A stretch of DNA of 64,000 nucleotides from Pandoraea bronchicola (GCF_902459805.1 NZ_CABPST010000004.1:248001-312000); one strand, 5' to 3'. Positions 24,953 through 35,031 are shown, counted from the first letter of the stretch. Translations and numbers: made by a program. The notes: generated by a model from the sequence alone, not told the origin.

Positions 24953-26046
24953 ACGGCGGCCTCTTCCAATGGCATGGCAGGCGGAGTCAGGGCTTCGACC
25001 GGCGCCAGCCAGCAGGCGACGCGATGCGCGCCGGACAGCGTGCGCTCGGCAGGCGCTTCGCGCGTGCAACGGGCTTCGGCGAACGGGCAACGCGGCGCAA
25101 AGCGGCAACCGGCGGGCATACGTTCCGGCGACGGCACTGCCCCGCGAATGGTGGCGAGCGTGCCCTCGCGCTTGCCGATCGAGGGAATCGCCCCCATCAG
25201 GCCAATGGTGTAAGGGTGTTGCGGGTCGTCGAAGATCTCGTCGACCGTTCCATATTCGACGATGCGCCCCGCGTACATCACGGCGACGTCGTCGGCGACC
25301 TCGGCCACCACACCCAGGTCGTGCGTAATGAGCACAACGGCGGTACCGGTTTCACGCTGCAAGGTCTGAATGAGCGTGAGCACCTGCGCCTGAATCGTCA
25401 CGTCGAGCGCCGTGGTCGGCTCGTCGGCGATCAGCAGCGCGGGCCGGTTGGCGAGCGCCATCGCGATCATCACGCGCTGTCGCATGCCGCCGGAGAGTTC
25501 GTGCGGATAGTTGTCGAGCCGGGTCTCGGGGGCGGGAATGCGCACCCGTTTGAGCATGTCGAGCGCCTCGGCACGCGCGGCGCGCCGGTCCAGCCCCCGG
25601 TGACGGCGAATGCCTTCCTCGATCTGATGCCCGATGGTGAACGCCGGATTCAGCGAAGTCATCGGCTCCTGAAAGATCATGGCGAGCCGATTGCCGCGCA
25701 GGTCAGCGAACTCGCGCTCACCCAGCGACAGCAGATCCCTGCCTTCGAACATCGCCCGGCCCCCCACGACATTGGCTGGCGGCGTCGGCAACAACCCCAT
25801 GAGCGCGAGCGACGTCACGCTCTTGCCACACCCCGATTCGCCGACGATGCACAACGTCTTGCCGGGATGCACGGCAAATGAAACACCATCGATCAGGTTC
25901 GGTGCGTCAGGCGCCTTGGAGAATTTCAGCGATAGTCCGGTGACATCGAGCACCGGCCCAGCGTTTGCGGGCATGGTCATGGGCGCGTTATGTGGGTCGG
26001 TCTTCTCGCCCTGCGTTCCGGCGAGCCGGTCACGAGGGATGTGCAT
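24949..26046 (-). CDS. ABC importer ATPase subunit (DppD-like)
   Basis: 365 residues from [10 protein letters not shown]; an ATG at 25980 ([13 protein letters not shown]) is a good alternative that would drop 22 non-conserved residues. Walker [18 protein letters not shown]-loop [15 protein letters not shown], signature [15 protein letters not shown], Walker [14 protein letters not shown] and C-terminal [17 protein letters not shown] are present. It is the first gene of the importer operon, followed by dppF-, binding protein-, dppB-, dppC- and ggt-like genes. The two ATPases together correspond to the single fused GsiA of E. coli. Confidence 0.95.
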   Translation of the reverse strand: MHIPRDRLAGTQGEKTDPHNAPMTMPANAGPVLDVTGLSLKFSKAPDAPNLIDGVSFAVHPGKTLCIVGESGCGKSVTSLALMGLLPTPPANVVGGRAMFEGRDLLSLGEREFADLRGNRLAMIFQEPMTSLNPAFTIGHQIEEGIRRHRGLDRRAARAEALDMLKRVRIPAPETRLDNYPHELSGGMRQRVMIAMALANRPALLIADEPTTALDVTIQAQVLTLIQTLQRETGTAVVLITHDLGVVAEVADDVAVMYAGRIVEYGTVDEIFDDPQHPYTIGLMGAIPSIGKREGTLATIRGAVPSPERMPAGCRFAPRCPFAEARCTREAPAERTLSGAHRVACWLAPVEALTPPAMPLEEAAV

Positions 26047-26076
26047 GACACGATTATGTCCCCCACGCCATCAAAG

Positions 26077-26092
26077 GAAATATTAATATTTC
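26077..26092. promoter_or_regulatory. 16-bp perfect palindrome between the importer operon and its LysR gene
   Basis: GAAATATTAATATTTC, its own reverse complement, in the 78-bp divergent gap (26047-26124). It is the probable LysR-type operator and also supplies AT-rich promoter sequence for one or both directions. Confidence 0.65.
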
Positions 26093-26124
26093 TTTTTCAT
26101 TCGTAAATTATTCTTAACTTCCAG

Positions 26125-26994
26125 ATGCTGACATTACGGATGTTGAAGACCTTCCGGCTGGTGGCACAGACCGGCTCGTTTGCGGCGGCGGCCGAACGTG
26201 CGGCACTCACACAGGCAGCCGTCAGCCTGCAGATGCGCGGGCTGGAAGACGCCGTCGGCCAACGGCTGTTCGATCGACGCGGCCGGCAGATCACGCTCAC
26301 TCGTCAGGGACGTGACCTGTTTCCCCGCGTGGAACAGATTCTGGCACTCGCAGCCGAGCTGACCGCTACCCCTATCGATGCCATGCAAGGCCCCGTCACG
26401 ATCGGCGCGGTGGTGTCGGTCATCGGCGCCCTCTCGCTCGTGGTCGCAGAGCTCAAGATGGCACACCCTCGACTCGACGTGCGGCTCACGTCGGCACGTT
26501 CGGACGAACTCACCGAGCTCGTCGAACAGGGCGAAGTCGATATCGCCGCCGTGGTCGCACGCGCCGACGATGCCCGTGCCGACGGACTGGTGTGGACGCC
26601 CCTCTATACCGAACCGATGGTCATGGTCGTAAATCGCGACGTCACCGAGCCGGAGCCCCAGCGCATTCTCGACCAGCACGCATTTCTGCGCTTCGACCGG
26701 CGCGTTCGTACTGGGATGGTGGTCGAGCAGGCGTTGCGCGCGGCGAAGCTCGGCGTGACCGAATATCTCGAGCTGAACTCCATCGAGACGATTGTCGCGC
26801 TCGTGCGCAAAAACGTCGGCGTGTCAGTGCTGCCGCTGTTGCATCGCGGCGACTGGCAATCCGATCCGCTGCTGCGCATCGTGCCGATCGCCCAGCCGCC
26901 GTTGCTGCGCACGGTCGGCATGATTCATCGCGAACACGATTCGCGCACGCACAACATCACGGCCGCCATTGCCGGCATGCTGCAAGACGTGTGA
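26125..26994 (+). CDS. LysR-type regulator divergent from the peptide importer operon
   Basis: 289 residues. Winged helix-turn-helix at about 2-60 (RMLKTFRLVAQTGSFAAAA, then ALTQAAVSLQMRGLEDAVG), then a LysR substrate-binding domain (VTIGAVVSVIGAL at about 87). The first ATG (26125) has a weak ribosome site; the next (26140) would shorten the helix. It is divergent from the importer/ggt operon with a 16-bp palindrome between, so it likely controls that operon in response to an imported or derived amino compound. It ends just before a terminator shared with the convergent MFS gene. Confidence 0.88.
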   Translation: MLTLRMLKTFRLVAQTGSFAAAAERAALTQAAVSLQMRGLEDAVGQRLFDRRGRQITLTRQGRDLFPRVEQILALAAELTATPIDAMQGPVTIGAVVSVIGALSLVVAELKMAHPRLDVRLTSARSDELTELVEQGEVDIAAVVARADDARADGLVWTPLYTEPMVMVVNRDVTEPEPQRILDQHAFLRFDRRVRTGMVVEQALRAAKLGVTEYLELNSIETIVALVRKNVGVSVLPLLHRGDWQSDPLLRIVPIAQPPLLRTVGMIHREHDSRTHNITAAIAGMLQDV

Positions 26995-27010
26995 ATTCCC
27001 CCTTAGACGC

Positions 27011-27039
27011 AAAAAACGGCGCGAACCTGTCGCGCCGTT
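27011..27039 (-). terminator. Rho-independent terminator between convergent LysR and MFS genes
   Basis: 9-bp stem AACGGCGCG/CGCGCCGTT, 7-base loop. On the minus strand the stem runs into six T, so it ends the MFS transcript; in the plus direction no T-run follows, so action on the LysR transcript would be weaker. Confidence 0.85.
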
Positions 27040-27065
27040 CTCAAGGCACCCTGTGATGTGCTCCG

Positions 27066-28400
27066 TCAGTCGCGCGTCTCGAAGGCTTTGTTGATGCGCA
27101 ATGCCAGTAGCGTGCAGACCGTGCCCGAGAGCAGATAGGCGCTCACAGCGACCAACCCGAACTCGGACGACAATCCCAGCGCCACGAGCGGCGCGAACGC
27201 CGCACCGAACAGCCACGCGAAGTCGGTCGTCAGCGCCGCACCGGTGTAGCGGAAGCGTTGCTCGAAGTTCGACGTCACCGTTCCCGCCGCCTGTCCGTAC
27301 GACAACCCGAGCAGCGCAAAGCCCACCAGAATGAAAATGTCCTGCCGTGTCGAGCCGCCGCCCATCAGGAATGGCGCGAACAGCGCGAACACCCCGATGA
27401 AGATGGCGAAAAGACCCAGCGTGGTACGTCGGCCGATGCGATCGGCGATGCGCCCCGAAATGACCGTGCACACAATGGCAATCGCTGCACCGCACAGTTG
27501 CACGATCAACACACTGTCCAGATCCTGCGTGTTTTGCAGGGCAATCCACGACAACGGAAACACCGTCACCAGGTGGAAAAGCGCGTAGCTGGCAAGCGCA
27601 GCAAACGCGCCCAGGAAGATGTTGTAGCCCTGCGAGCGCACCATCTCGCGCGTACTGATCGGCTCGAGTTGGCCCTCCTCCAGCATCTCCGTGTATTCGT
27701 GCGTGACCACCAGACGCAGCCGTGCGAACAGCGCGACCACGTTCACGGCGAATGCCACGTAGAACGGGTAGCGCCAGCCCCACGAGAGGAAGTCGTCAGA
27801 CTCGAGGCTCCAGTGCAGGAACAGGAACAGCGACGCCGCGATGATGAAGCCGATCGGCGCGCCCAACTGTCCCATCATCGAATACCACCCGCGCCGTTGC
27901 GGCGGGGCGTTTATCGCGAGCAACGACGGCAAGCCGTCCCACGAGCCGCCGAAGCCGATCCCCTGCACCAGACGGAAGAAGGCCAGCAGCCAGATCGAGC
28001 GCTCACCCAACACCCCGTATCCCGGCAGGAAAGCCATGCCGGCGGTCGCCGTACCAAGCACGAACAGCGCGGCCGTGAGCTTCACACTGCGCCCCCAGCG
28101 GCGCTGCACGTTCATGAACAGCGCGGTGCCAAACGGTCGCGAGATAAAGGCGAAAGAGAAAATCGTGAACGCGTACAGCAGGCCGTGCAGACTGTCGGCA
28201 AAGGGGAAGAAAACGTGGGGAAAGACGAGGACGGCGGCAATGCCGAACACAAAGAAGTCGAAGTACTCGGAGGTACGTCCGACGACCACACCGACCGCGA
28301 TTTCCTCTGGCGCAATGCGGGACTTGCTCCCATGATCGTGCGCCGTCGTCGCAACGGTAACGCCCTGCGGCGTCGGCGATTGATGAGCACTGCTTGACAT
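27066..28400 (-). CDS. MFS transporter of the metabolite:H+ symporter (MHS) type
   Basis: 444 residues from MSSSAHQSPTPQG, with a 40-residue polar N-terminus before the first of twelve membrane helices. MHS features: VGVVVGRTSEYFDFFVFGIA in helix 1, SRPFGTALFMNVQRRWGRS in the helix 2-3 loop, and RLVQGIGFGGSWDG in helix 4. Relatives (ShiA, KgtP, ProP) carry organic acids or osmolytes with protons. The usual Asp after F-F is present as Tyr-Phe-Asp. Substrate unknown. Divergent from cyoA. Confidence 0.88.
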   Translation of the reverse strand: MSSSAHQSPTPQGVTVATTAHDHGSKSRIAPEEIAVGVVVGRTSEYFDFFVFGIAAVLVFPHVFFPFADSLHGLLYAFTIFSFAFISRPFGTALFMNVQRRWGRSVKLTAALFVLGTATAGMAFLPGYGVLGERSIWLLAFFRLVQGIGFGGSWDGLPSLLAINAPPQRRGWYSMMGQLGAPIGFIIAASLFLFLHWSLESDDFLSWGWRYPFYVAFAVNVVALFARLRLVVTHEYTEMLEEGQLEPISTREMVRSQGYNIFLGAFAALASYALFHLVTVFPLSWIALQNTQDLDSVLIVQLCGAAIAIVCTVISGRIADRIGRRTTLGLFAIFIGVFALFAPFLMGGGSTRQDIFILVGFALLGLSYGQAAGTVTSNFEQRFRYTGAALTTDFAWLFGAAFAPLVALGLSSEFGLVAVSAYLLSGTVCTLLALRINKAFETRD

Positions 28401-28478
28401 TATCGGACCCCCTTGCGGATCGGGATGACCATGACACTCGTGCCAGAAAAGCATCGCAGGTATCGCGAATCCACGCTA

Positions 28479-28492
28479 TAGGGTTTACCCTA
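28479..28492. promoter_or_regulatory. Inverted repeat in the MFS-cyoA divergent region
   Basis: TAGGGT-TT-ACCCTA, perfect 6-bp arms, 69 bases before the cyoA start and 79 bases before the MFS start. It looks like a dimer-binding operator that could serve either gene; the regulator is not evident nearby. Confidence 0.5.
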
Positions 28493-28560
28493 AATTGATG
28501 CATCCGGAAGTGGAGTCCATGATGGGTCTGGTCTGAGGCTACGGTTCCATCGATCGCAGC

Positions 28561-29595
28561 ATGACTTCCCCCAAGTTCCTTCGCGGGGTACTTTTGCTCC
28601 CCGCCGCCGCGCTGCTGTCCGGATGCAATACCGTATTGATGTCGCCTTCCGGCGATCTCGCGGTAAGGCAGCGGGACATCATCATCGTTTCCACTGTCTT
28701 GATGTTGCTGATCATCGTTCCGGTGATCGTGCTGACATTGCTCTTTGCGTGGCGCTACCGTGCCTCGAACAAGAACGCCGTCTACACCCCCGAGTGGGAT
28801 CATTCGACGCTGCTCGAACTGCTCATCTGGGCCGCGCCGCTGCTGATCATCATCGCGCTGGGCGCGCTCACCTGGGTGAGCACCCACAAGCTCGACCCGT
28901 ACCGGCCACTCGAGCGCATCGACGCCAAACGCGAGCTCCCGCCCGACACGCGCCCACTCACGGTGCAAGTGGTCGCGATGGACTGGAAGTGGCTGTTCTT
29001 CTATCCCGACCAGGGGATTGCGACCGTCAACGAACTGGCAGCGCCGGTGGATCGGCCGATCCGCTTCGAGATCACGTCGACCACGATGATGAACTCGTTC
29101 TTCGTGCCCGCCCTGGCCGGCCAGATCTACGCGATGCCGGGCATGGAAACGAAGCTCCACGCAGTCATCAACAAGCCCGGCATCTATGACGGCTTCTCCG
29201 CGAACTACAGCGGCGCGGGCTTCTCGGGCATGCGCTTCAAGTTCCACGGCCTCTCGGCAGACGATTTCGACGCGTGGGTGAAGCAGGTCAAGGCGAAGGG
29301 CGAAAACCTCACGCGCGACAAGTACACGGCGCTCGCGCAGCCCAGCGAATGGGTGCCGGTGCATTACTACGGCGATGTGGCCCCCGATCTTTACGACGCG
29401 ATTCTGAACCGCTGCGTGCAGCCCGGGCAGCCCTGCCTGAAGGACATGATGGATCAGCCCAATCACCAGCACGCGGGCAGAGCGCGCGCAGGCAAGACCG
29501 ACGCGTTGCTTGCCGATGCAATGTGTACGGCGAAGAACACCGTGCAGTTTGCAACCGGCATGCAGCGCCCCCCCGGTGAAGGGCTCACGCAGTGA
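28561..29595 (+). CDS. cyoA: Cytochrome bo ubiquinol oxidase subunit II
   Basis: 344 residues. A lipoprotein signal with lipobox LLSG-C (Cys22) is followed by two membrane helices (about 43-65 and 85-108) and the periplasmic cupredoxin domain (about 125-280). The CuA ligands of cytochrome c oxidases are absent, as expected for a quinol oxidase; VVAMDWKWLFFYPDQGIATV is a cyoA hallmark. The start ATG has no clear Shine-Dalgarno but is the only one giving a proper lipobox. First gene of cyoABCD-surf1. The enzyme oxidises ubiquinol, reduces oxygen to water and pumps protons. Confidence 0.96.
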   Translation: MTSPKFLRGVLLLPAAALLSGCNTVLMSPSGDLAVRQRDIIIVSTVLMLLIIVPVIVLTLLFAWRYRASNKNAVYTPEWDHSTLLELLIWAAPLLIIIALGALTWVSTHKLDPYRPLERIDAKRELPPDTRPLTVQVVAMDWKWLFFYPDQGIATVNELAAPVDRPIRFEITSTTMMNSFFVPALAGQIYAMPGMETKLHAVINKPGIYDGFSANYSGAGFSGMRFKFHGLSADDFDAWVKQVKAKGENLTRDKYTALAQPSEWVPVHYYGDVAPDLYDAILNRCVQPGQPCLKDMMDQPNHQHAGRARAGKTDALLADAMCTAKNTVQFATGMQRPPGEGLTQ

Positions 29596-29660
29596 TGCAC
29601 ACCGCGCGCAACCCTCGACAATGATGCGCCTCGCGCGCGAATGATCCCAGGCTCGAGCTT

Positions 29661-31652
29661 ATGGACATCGTCAAGCTGATCTTCGGCCGCCTCACGCTCG
29701 AGGCGATCCCGTACCACGAACCGATCCTGCTCGCGACGTTTGCGGGTGTGGCGATCGGCGGCATCGTCGTACTGGGGGCCATCACGTACTTCAAGTTGTG
29801 GGGCTACTTGTGGCGAGAGTGGTTCACGAGCATCGATCACAAGAAGATCGGCATCATGTACGTGATCCTCGGCATCATCATGTTGCTTCGCGGCTTTGCC
29901 GACGCGGCGATGATGCGCATGCAGCAGGCGATCTCGTTCGGCGACAACATGGGGTATCTGCCGCCGCATCACTACGATCAGATCTTCACCGCGCACGGCG
30001 TGATCATGATCTTCTTCGTGGCGATGCCGCTCGTGACCGGCCTCATGAACTTCGTGGTGCCCCTGCAAATCGGCGCACGCGACGTGGCGTTCCCGTTCCT
30101 CAACAACTTCAGCTTCTGGATGACGACGAGCGGCGCCGTGCTCGTGATGATGTCGCTGTTCGTCGGCGAATTCGCCCGCACCGGCTGGCTGGCGTATCCC
30201 CCGTTATCGGGGGTGCTGCAAAGTCCTGACGTAGGGGTCGACTACTACATCTGGGCACTGCAGATCGCCGGGATAGGCACCCTGCTCTCGGGAATCAACT
30301 TGCTCGTGACCATCGTGAAGATGCGCGCGCCGGGCATGTCGATGATGCGCATGCCGGTCTTCACCTGCACCTCGCTGTGCACGAACGTGCTGATCGTGGC
30401 CGCCTTCCCGGTGCTGACCGCCGTGCTCGCCCTGCTCGCGCTGGACCGTTACGCAGGCACCAACTTCTTCACGAACGATCTCGGCGGCAACGCCATGATG
30501 TACGTGAACCTGATCTGGATCTGGGGCCATCCCGAGGTCTATATTCTCGTGCTGCCGGTGTTCGGCGTGTTCTCCGAAGTCGTGGCCACCTTCGCCGGCA
30601 AGCGGCTGTTCGGCTATGCGTCGATGGTCTATGCAACGGTCGTGATTACCGTGCTGTCATATCTCGTGTGGCTGCACCACTTCTTCACGATGGGCTCCGG
30701 CGCGAGTGTGAACTCGTTCTTCGGTATCACCACGATGATCATCTCGATACCGACCGGGGCGAAGATCTTCAACTGGCTGTTCACCATGTACCGCGGGCGA
30801 ATCCACTTCGAAGTGCCAATGCTGTGGACGGTCGGCTTCATGGTGACGTTCGTCATCGGCGGCATGACCGGCGTGCTGCTCGCCGTGCCGCCGGCGGACT
30901 TCTCGCTGCATAACGGCCTGTTCCTGATCGCTCACTTCCACAACGTGATCATCGGCGGCGTGATCTTCGGGATCATGGCGGCGATCACCTACTGGTTCCC
31001 CAAGGCCTTCGGCTATCGTCTCGATCCGTTCTGGGGCAAGTGCTCGTTCTGGTTCTGGTTCATCGGCTTCTACGTCGCCTTCATGCCGCTGTATCTGCTC
31101 GGCCTGATGGGGGTGACGCGCCGCGTGAGCCACTTCGACGACATGTCGCTGCAAATCTGGTTTCAGGTCGCCGCCGTGGGCGCCCTGCTCATCGCCATCG
31201 GCATCGGGTGCTTCATCATCCAGCTCGTGGTGAGCTACATGCGCCGCGAGCAACTGCGCGACGACACGGGCGATCCGTGGAATGGCCGCACGCTGGAATG
31301 GTCGACGTCCTCGCCGCCACCGGTCTACAACTTCGCGTTCACGCCGATCGTTCACGACAACGACGCCTGGTGGCAGATGAAGCAGCACGGCTTCCAGCGG
31401 CCGGAGAACGGCTTCATTCCGATTCACATGCCGAAGAACACCGGCGCAGGCATCATCCTCGCGGGGCTTGCGACGGTGTGCGGCTTCGGGCTCATCTGGC
31501 ACATGTGGCTGGTGGTGATCGTGGCGTTCGTCACGCTGCTGGCGGTTGCGATCGGTCACACGTTCAACTATCACCGCGAGTACTTCATCCCGGCCGATCA
31601 GGTCGAACACACGGAGGCAGCGCGCACGCGACTGCTCGCCCAGAATGTCTGA
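29661..31652 (+). CDS. cyoB: Cytochrome bo ubiquinol oxidase subunit I (haem-copper catalytic subunit)
   Basis: 663 residues, about 15 membrane helices. Catalytic markers: [16 protein letters not shown] (haem ligand His), [15 protein letters not shown] (CuB His with the Tyr of the cross-link), [10 protein letters not shown] (two CuB His) and [12 protein letters not shown] (haem ligands). Residue [14 protein letters not shown] in the first loop is typical. It holds the low-spin haem b and the haem o-CuB site. It overlaps the start of cyoC by 8 bases. Confidence 0.97.
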   Translation: MDIVKLIFGRLTLEAIPYHEPILLATFAGVAIGGIVVLGAITYFKLWGYLWREWFTSIDHKKIGIMYVILGIIMLLRGFADAAMMRMQQAISFGDNMGYLPPHHYDQIFTAHGVIMIFFVAMPLVTGLMNFVVPLQIGARDVAFPFLNNFSFWMTTSGAVLVMMSLFVGEFARTGWLAYPPLSGVLQSPDVGVDYYIWALQIAGIGTLLSGINLLVTIVKMRAPGMSMMRMPVFTCTSLCTNVLIVAAFPVLTAVLALLALDRYAGTNFFTNDLGGNAMMYVNLIWIWGHPEVYILVLPVFGVFSEVVATFAGKRLFGYASMVYATVVITVLSYLVWLHHFFTMGSGASVNSFFGITTMIISIPTGAKIFNWLFTMYRGRIHFEVPMLWTVGFMVTFVIGGMTGVLLAVPPADFSLHNGLFLIAHFHNVIIGGVIFGIMAAITYWFPKAFGYRLDPFWGKCSFWFWFIGFYVAFMPLYLLGLMGVTRRVSHFDDMSLQIWFQVAAVGALLIAIGIGCFIIQLVVSYMRREQLRDDTGDPWNGRTLEWSTSSPPPVYNFAFTPIVHDNDAWWQMKQHGFQRPENGFIPIHMPKNTGAGIILAGLATVCGFGLIWHMWLVVIVAFVTLLAVAIGHTFNYHREYFIPADQVEHTEAARTRLLAQNV

Positions 31653-32313
31653 TACGACCGCAACCTTCCCGCCTGGGGGCGCCCCGCTCGGGGCCCATAC
31701 CCCGAGCCCGCCGCGCGACGGCGAGCTGAAGTTCATGATGACGAGCGACTACCACCCGCCGGGCGGGACGTTGCTCGGCTTCTGGGTCTACCTGATGAGC
31801 GACTGTCTCGTCTTCGCCTGTCTGTTTGCGGCGTATGGCGTGCTCGGGCGCAACTACGCGGGCGGGCCGACCGGTGCTGAGTTGTTCGAACTGCCGCTCG
31901 TAGCGCTGAATACGACCTTCCTCCTGCTCTCGTCGATCACCTACGGTTTTGCGATGCTCGAGATGCAGAAGCGCCGCCAGAGCGCCGTGCTCGGCTGGCT
32001 GGCCGTCACCGGCGTGCTGGGGGCCGCGTTTCTCTCGCTGGAATTGTATGAGTTCGCAACCCTGATTCACGAGGGCGCCGGTCCGTGGCGCAGCGCGTTC
32101 CTGTCCTCGTTCTTCACGCTGGTGAGCACGCACGGGCTGCACGTCACGTTCGGCATCATCTGGCTCATCACCCTGATGGTGCAGGTCGGCAAGCACGGCC
32201 TCACCGCGCCCAACCGCCGCCGCCTGATGTGCCTGTCGATGTTCTGGCACTTTCTCGACGTCGTGTGGATCGGCGTCTTCACGTTTGTCTATCTGATGGG
32301 AGTGCTGCCGTGA
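31645..32313 (+). CDS. cyoC: Cytochrome bo ubiquinol oxidase subunit III
   Basis: 222 residues from [12 protein letters not shown], five predicted membrane helices after a Pro/Gly-rich 35-residue N-terminus. [20 protein letters not shown] and [14 protein letters not shown] are family marks. It begins inside the end of cyoB and overlaps cyoD by GTGA, so the three are translationally linked. It stabilises subunit I. Confidence 0.95.
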   Translation: MSDTTATFPPGGAPLGAHTPSPPRDGELKFMMTSDYHPPGGTLLGFWVYLMSDCLVFACLFAAYGVLGRNYAGGPTGAELFELPLVALNTTFLLLSSITYGFAMLEMQKRRQSAVLGWLAVTGVLGAAFLSLELYEFATLIHEGAGPWRSAFLSSFFTLVSTHGLHVTFGIIWLITLMVQVGKHGLTAPNRRRLMCLSMFWHFLDVVWIGVFTFVYLMGVLP

Positions 32314-32711
32314 GCACCCACGACTCGACGATGCACGATGCCGACGGGCACGACCACGACCAAGATCATGGCGACGAAGGACCGCACAGCACCCTGCGCG
32401 GCTATGCGACCGGCTTCCTCCTGTCGGTCGTGCTCACCGCCATTCCGTTCTGGTTCGTCATGGGCGGCGTGTTCGAGAAATCGAGCACCACCGCGATCAT
32501 GATTCTGTTTCTGGGCGCGATTCAGATCGTCGTGCACATGATCTACTTCCTGCACATGAACGGGAAATCCGAGGGCGGCTGGAACCTGTTGTCGCTGATC
32601 TTCACGATCGTGCTGGTCGTGATCACGCTCTCAGGCTCGCTATGGGTGATGTATCACCTGAACCAGAACATGATGCCGGGTATGATGCAGGATACGAAAA
32701 ACCTTCCTTGA
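32310..32711 (+). CDS. cyoD: Cytochrome bo ubiquinol oxidase subunit IV
   Basis: 133 residues from a GTG overlapping the cyoC stop. Three membrane helices, with [17 protein letters not shown] as family signature. The first 25 residues form an unusually His/Asp-rich arm ([19 protein letters not shown]) on the cytoplasmic side, longer than in E. coli CyoD. Subunit IV assists CuB binding during assembly; the His-rich arm could bind metal, which is speculation. Confidence 0.93.
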   Translation: MSTHDSTMHDADGHDHDQDHGDEGPHSTLRGYATGFLLSVVLTAIPFWFVMGGVFEKSSTTAIMILFLGAIQIVVHMIYFLHMNGKSEGGWNLLSLIFTIVLVVITLSGSLWVMYHLNQNMMPGMMQDTKNLP

Positions 32712-32723
32712 ACGGCATTCCCC

Positions 32724-33572
32724 TTGAGCAGCAATCGACTTCATGACTCGGGGGACGCACAGCGTCCCCCGCGCGCTTCCGGCGCGCCTTCCCGCCCCTC
32801 TTCGCTTCGGCTGGTCATCCTCGGCGTCATCACGCTGGTGCTAATCTCCGTGTTCGCGTCCCTGGGTACCTGGCAGCTCCAGCGTCGCGCCTGGAAGCTC
32901 GATCTGATCGAGCGTGTGAATTCCCGCGTTCACGCGCCACCTGCCCCGGCGCCCGTGCGCTCGCAGTGGGCTGCCGTCAACGCCACCGATGACGAATATC
33001 GTCACGTTTCACTCACCGGCACCTATCAGTTCGACAAGGACACACTCGTGCAAGCCGTCACCGATCTGGGCGGCGGCTACTGGGTGCTTACACCGCTGCG
33101 CACGGCAGACGGCGGCGAGGTGTTGATCAACCGAGGCTTTGTGCCGCCCGGCTGGAAAGAAGCGGTGCCGCCCGCGCCGGCTGGCGACGTCACCGTCACC
33201 GGTCTGCTGCGCATGCCCGAACCGGGCGGCGGATTCCTGCGAAAGAACGCACCGGCGGAAAACCTCTGGTATTCGCGAGACGTCGCAGCCATTGCCGCTG
33301 CACGCGGACTGACGGCAACCGACGTGGCCCCCTATTTCATCGATGCTGACGGCAAACCGGGCGCAGACGCCGGCACCCATGCCGTCAAAGGCGATGCCGA
33401 AGCCGTGACCGGTAACGCCCCGGCACGCGACTATCCCGTGGGTGGACTCACCGTGGTGCAGTTCCCGAACAACCACATGAGCTATCTGCTGACGTGGTAC
33501 GCGTTGGCCATCATGTCAGCTGTGGCCGGCTGGTTCGTCATCCGGCTCGAAATGCGCAAGCGCGCCGAGTAA
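32724..33572 (+). CDS. SURF1-family oxidase assembly protein
   Basis: 282 residues from a TTG at 32724; no in-frame ATG lies nearby and no clear ribosome site is seen, so the exact start is open. Two membrane helices (about 30-50 and 255-275) flank the SURF1 domain: FASLGTWQLQRRAWKLDLI at the start, GGYWVLTPLRTADGGEVLINRG in the core and VVQFPNNHMSYLLTWYALA near the end. SURF1 proteins help insert haem into oxidase subunit I. Position 12 bases after cyoD makes it part of the cyo operon. Confidence 0.9.
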   Translation: MSSNRLHDSGDAQRPPRASGAPSRPSSLRLVILGVITLVLISVFASLGTWQLQRRAWKLDLIERVNSRVHAPPAPAPVRSQWAAVNATDDEYRHVSLTGTYQFDKDTLVQAVTDLGGGYWVLTPLRTADGGEVLINRGFVPPGWKEAVPPAPAGDVTVTGLLRMPEPGGGFLRKNAPAENLWYSRDVAAIAAARGLTATDVAPYFIDADGKPGADAGTHAVKGDAEAVTGNAPARDYPVGGLTVVQFPNNHMSYLLTWYALAIMSAVAGWFVIRLEMRKRAE

Positions 33573-33591
33573 GACGCAGGACGACGCGGAT

Positions 33592-35031
33592 TCACGCCGC
33601 TGCAATGGCGTCGGCAATCCGCGTCGCAATCTCTGGCAGCCGCGCGTCGTCGAGCGCGGCGTAGCCGAGTACCAGCCCGGGGGCTATGGCCTGCGACCGG
33701 GTGAACTCCTCCAGCCCCTCCACGAATACGCCCTGCGCACGCAGCGTCGCGACGAGCGCCGCCTCTTCGACATGCGGCGGCAGCCAAAGCACGAGGTGAA
33801 AACCTGCGTGCTCACCGGTAATACGGCAAGGCACGGGCATGCGGGTGCGAAGCGCATCGAGCAACAGATTGCGGCGGCGCAAATAGACGCTGCGCGACGC
33901 GCGCAAGTGCCGCGCGAAATCGCCCGCATCGATATAGCTCGCCAATGCCATCTGCTCGATGAGACTGTTGGCCCGCCCCGACGCCGAGCGCTGTCCGGCA
34001 ATGCGCACCAGCAACGCCGGAGGGGCTAGCAGATAACCGATGCGCAGCGATGGAAACAGCGACTTGTTGAAGCTGCTGCAGTGAATCACGCGAGCGTGGG
34101 TATCGATGGCCTTGAGCGCGGGCAATGGCGCACTGCCGTAGCTGAATTCACTGTCGTAGTCGTCCTCGACGATCCACACGTCGCGCGCAGCCGCCCATTC
34201 CAGCAGTTGCACGCGACGGTTGATCGACATCGTGGTGCCCAACGGCGCCTGATGCGCGGGCGTGACGTAAGCGATGCCCGGACGCCCCTTCCCAGCGCGA
34301 TCCGCCACCTCAACGACAAAGCCCTCGTCGTCGACCGGCACACTCACGCAGCGCTGCGGCGGTGCTTTCAGCAGCGACGCCAGATTCTTGTAGCCGGGAT
34401 CTTCGAGATAGAACTCGGTGCTGTCGTTCGCAAGGACATCGGTGACGAGATCGATGGCATGACGGATGCCCGTGGTCACGACGATCTCGGCAGCATCGCA
34501 GGCAATACCCCGGGTCATGCGCACGTAGCGAGCGATGCTCTCGCGCAGCGGCAGATAGCCACGGGGATCGGTGTCGGCCAGCAACTCGGGGGTGACCGCG
34601 CGCAGCGCGCGATTCATGTGTCTGCGCCAGGCGGGCAGCGAAAACAGGGCAGCGTCGACCGAACGCCCGGTCTTGAGCGCAATCGACGCCGCGTTTTCCG
34701 GCAATGGTACGGCAGGCATCCCGGCATCCGGCGTGGCGTGAGGTGACGCCACCGGTGCACACAGATCGGCCACCACCTCCGTGCCCGCGCCGACGCGGCT
34801 CGCCACGTAGCCCTCAAGCGTCAGTTGCTCGAACGCCAGCTCGACAATGCCCCGCGACACCCCCCATCGTTCGGCCAGCGTACGCGTGGACGGCAACCGG
34901 TCGCCTCGCCGCAACGCCCCCGCCACGATGCGCTCGCGCACGCAGCGGTACACCCACGCCTGACGCGTCTCCTTCTCGTGACGGTCCGCCAGCGGCAATT
35001 CGAGCGATGGACTGAGGTGGCGTCGGCGCAT
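33592..35031 (-). CDS. MocR-type regulator (GntR domain fused to aminotransferase fold)
   Basis: 479 residues. GntR winged helix at about 22-90 (RERIVAGALRRGDRLPSTRT, LAERWGVSRGIVELAFEQL), then a fold-type I PLP aminotransferase domain from about 130, with the PLP lysine in the CSSFNKSLFPSLRIGYL motif and WIVEDDYDSEFSY for the ring-stacking region. MocR/PdxR/GabR proteins sense PLP-linked amines and usually control the divergent neighbour, here the M24 peptidase gene at 35239. It converges with surf1, 19 bases apart. Confidence 0.92.
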   Translation of the reverse strand: MRRRHLSPSLELPLADRHEKETRQAWVYRCVRERIVAGALRRGDRLPSTRTLAERWGVSRGIVELAFEQLTLEGYVASRVGAGTEVVADLCAPVASPHATPDAGMPAVPLPENAASIALKTGRSVDAALFSLPAWRRHMNRALRAVTPELLADTDPRGYLPLRESIARYVRMTRGIACDAAEIVVTTGIRHAIDLVTDVLANDSTEFYLEDPGYKNLASLLKAPPQRCVSVPVDDEGFVVEVADRAGKGRPGIAYVTPAHQAPLGTTMSINRRVQLLEWAAARDVWIVEDDYDSEFSYGSAPLPALKAIDTHARVIHCSSFNKSLFPSLRIGYLLAPPALLVRIAGQRSASGRANSLIEQMALASYIDAGDFARHLRASRSVYLRRRNLLLDALRTRMPVPCRITGEHAGFHLVLWLPPHVEEAALVATLRAQGVFVEGLEEFTRSQAIAPGLVLGYAALDDARLPEIATRIADAIAAA

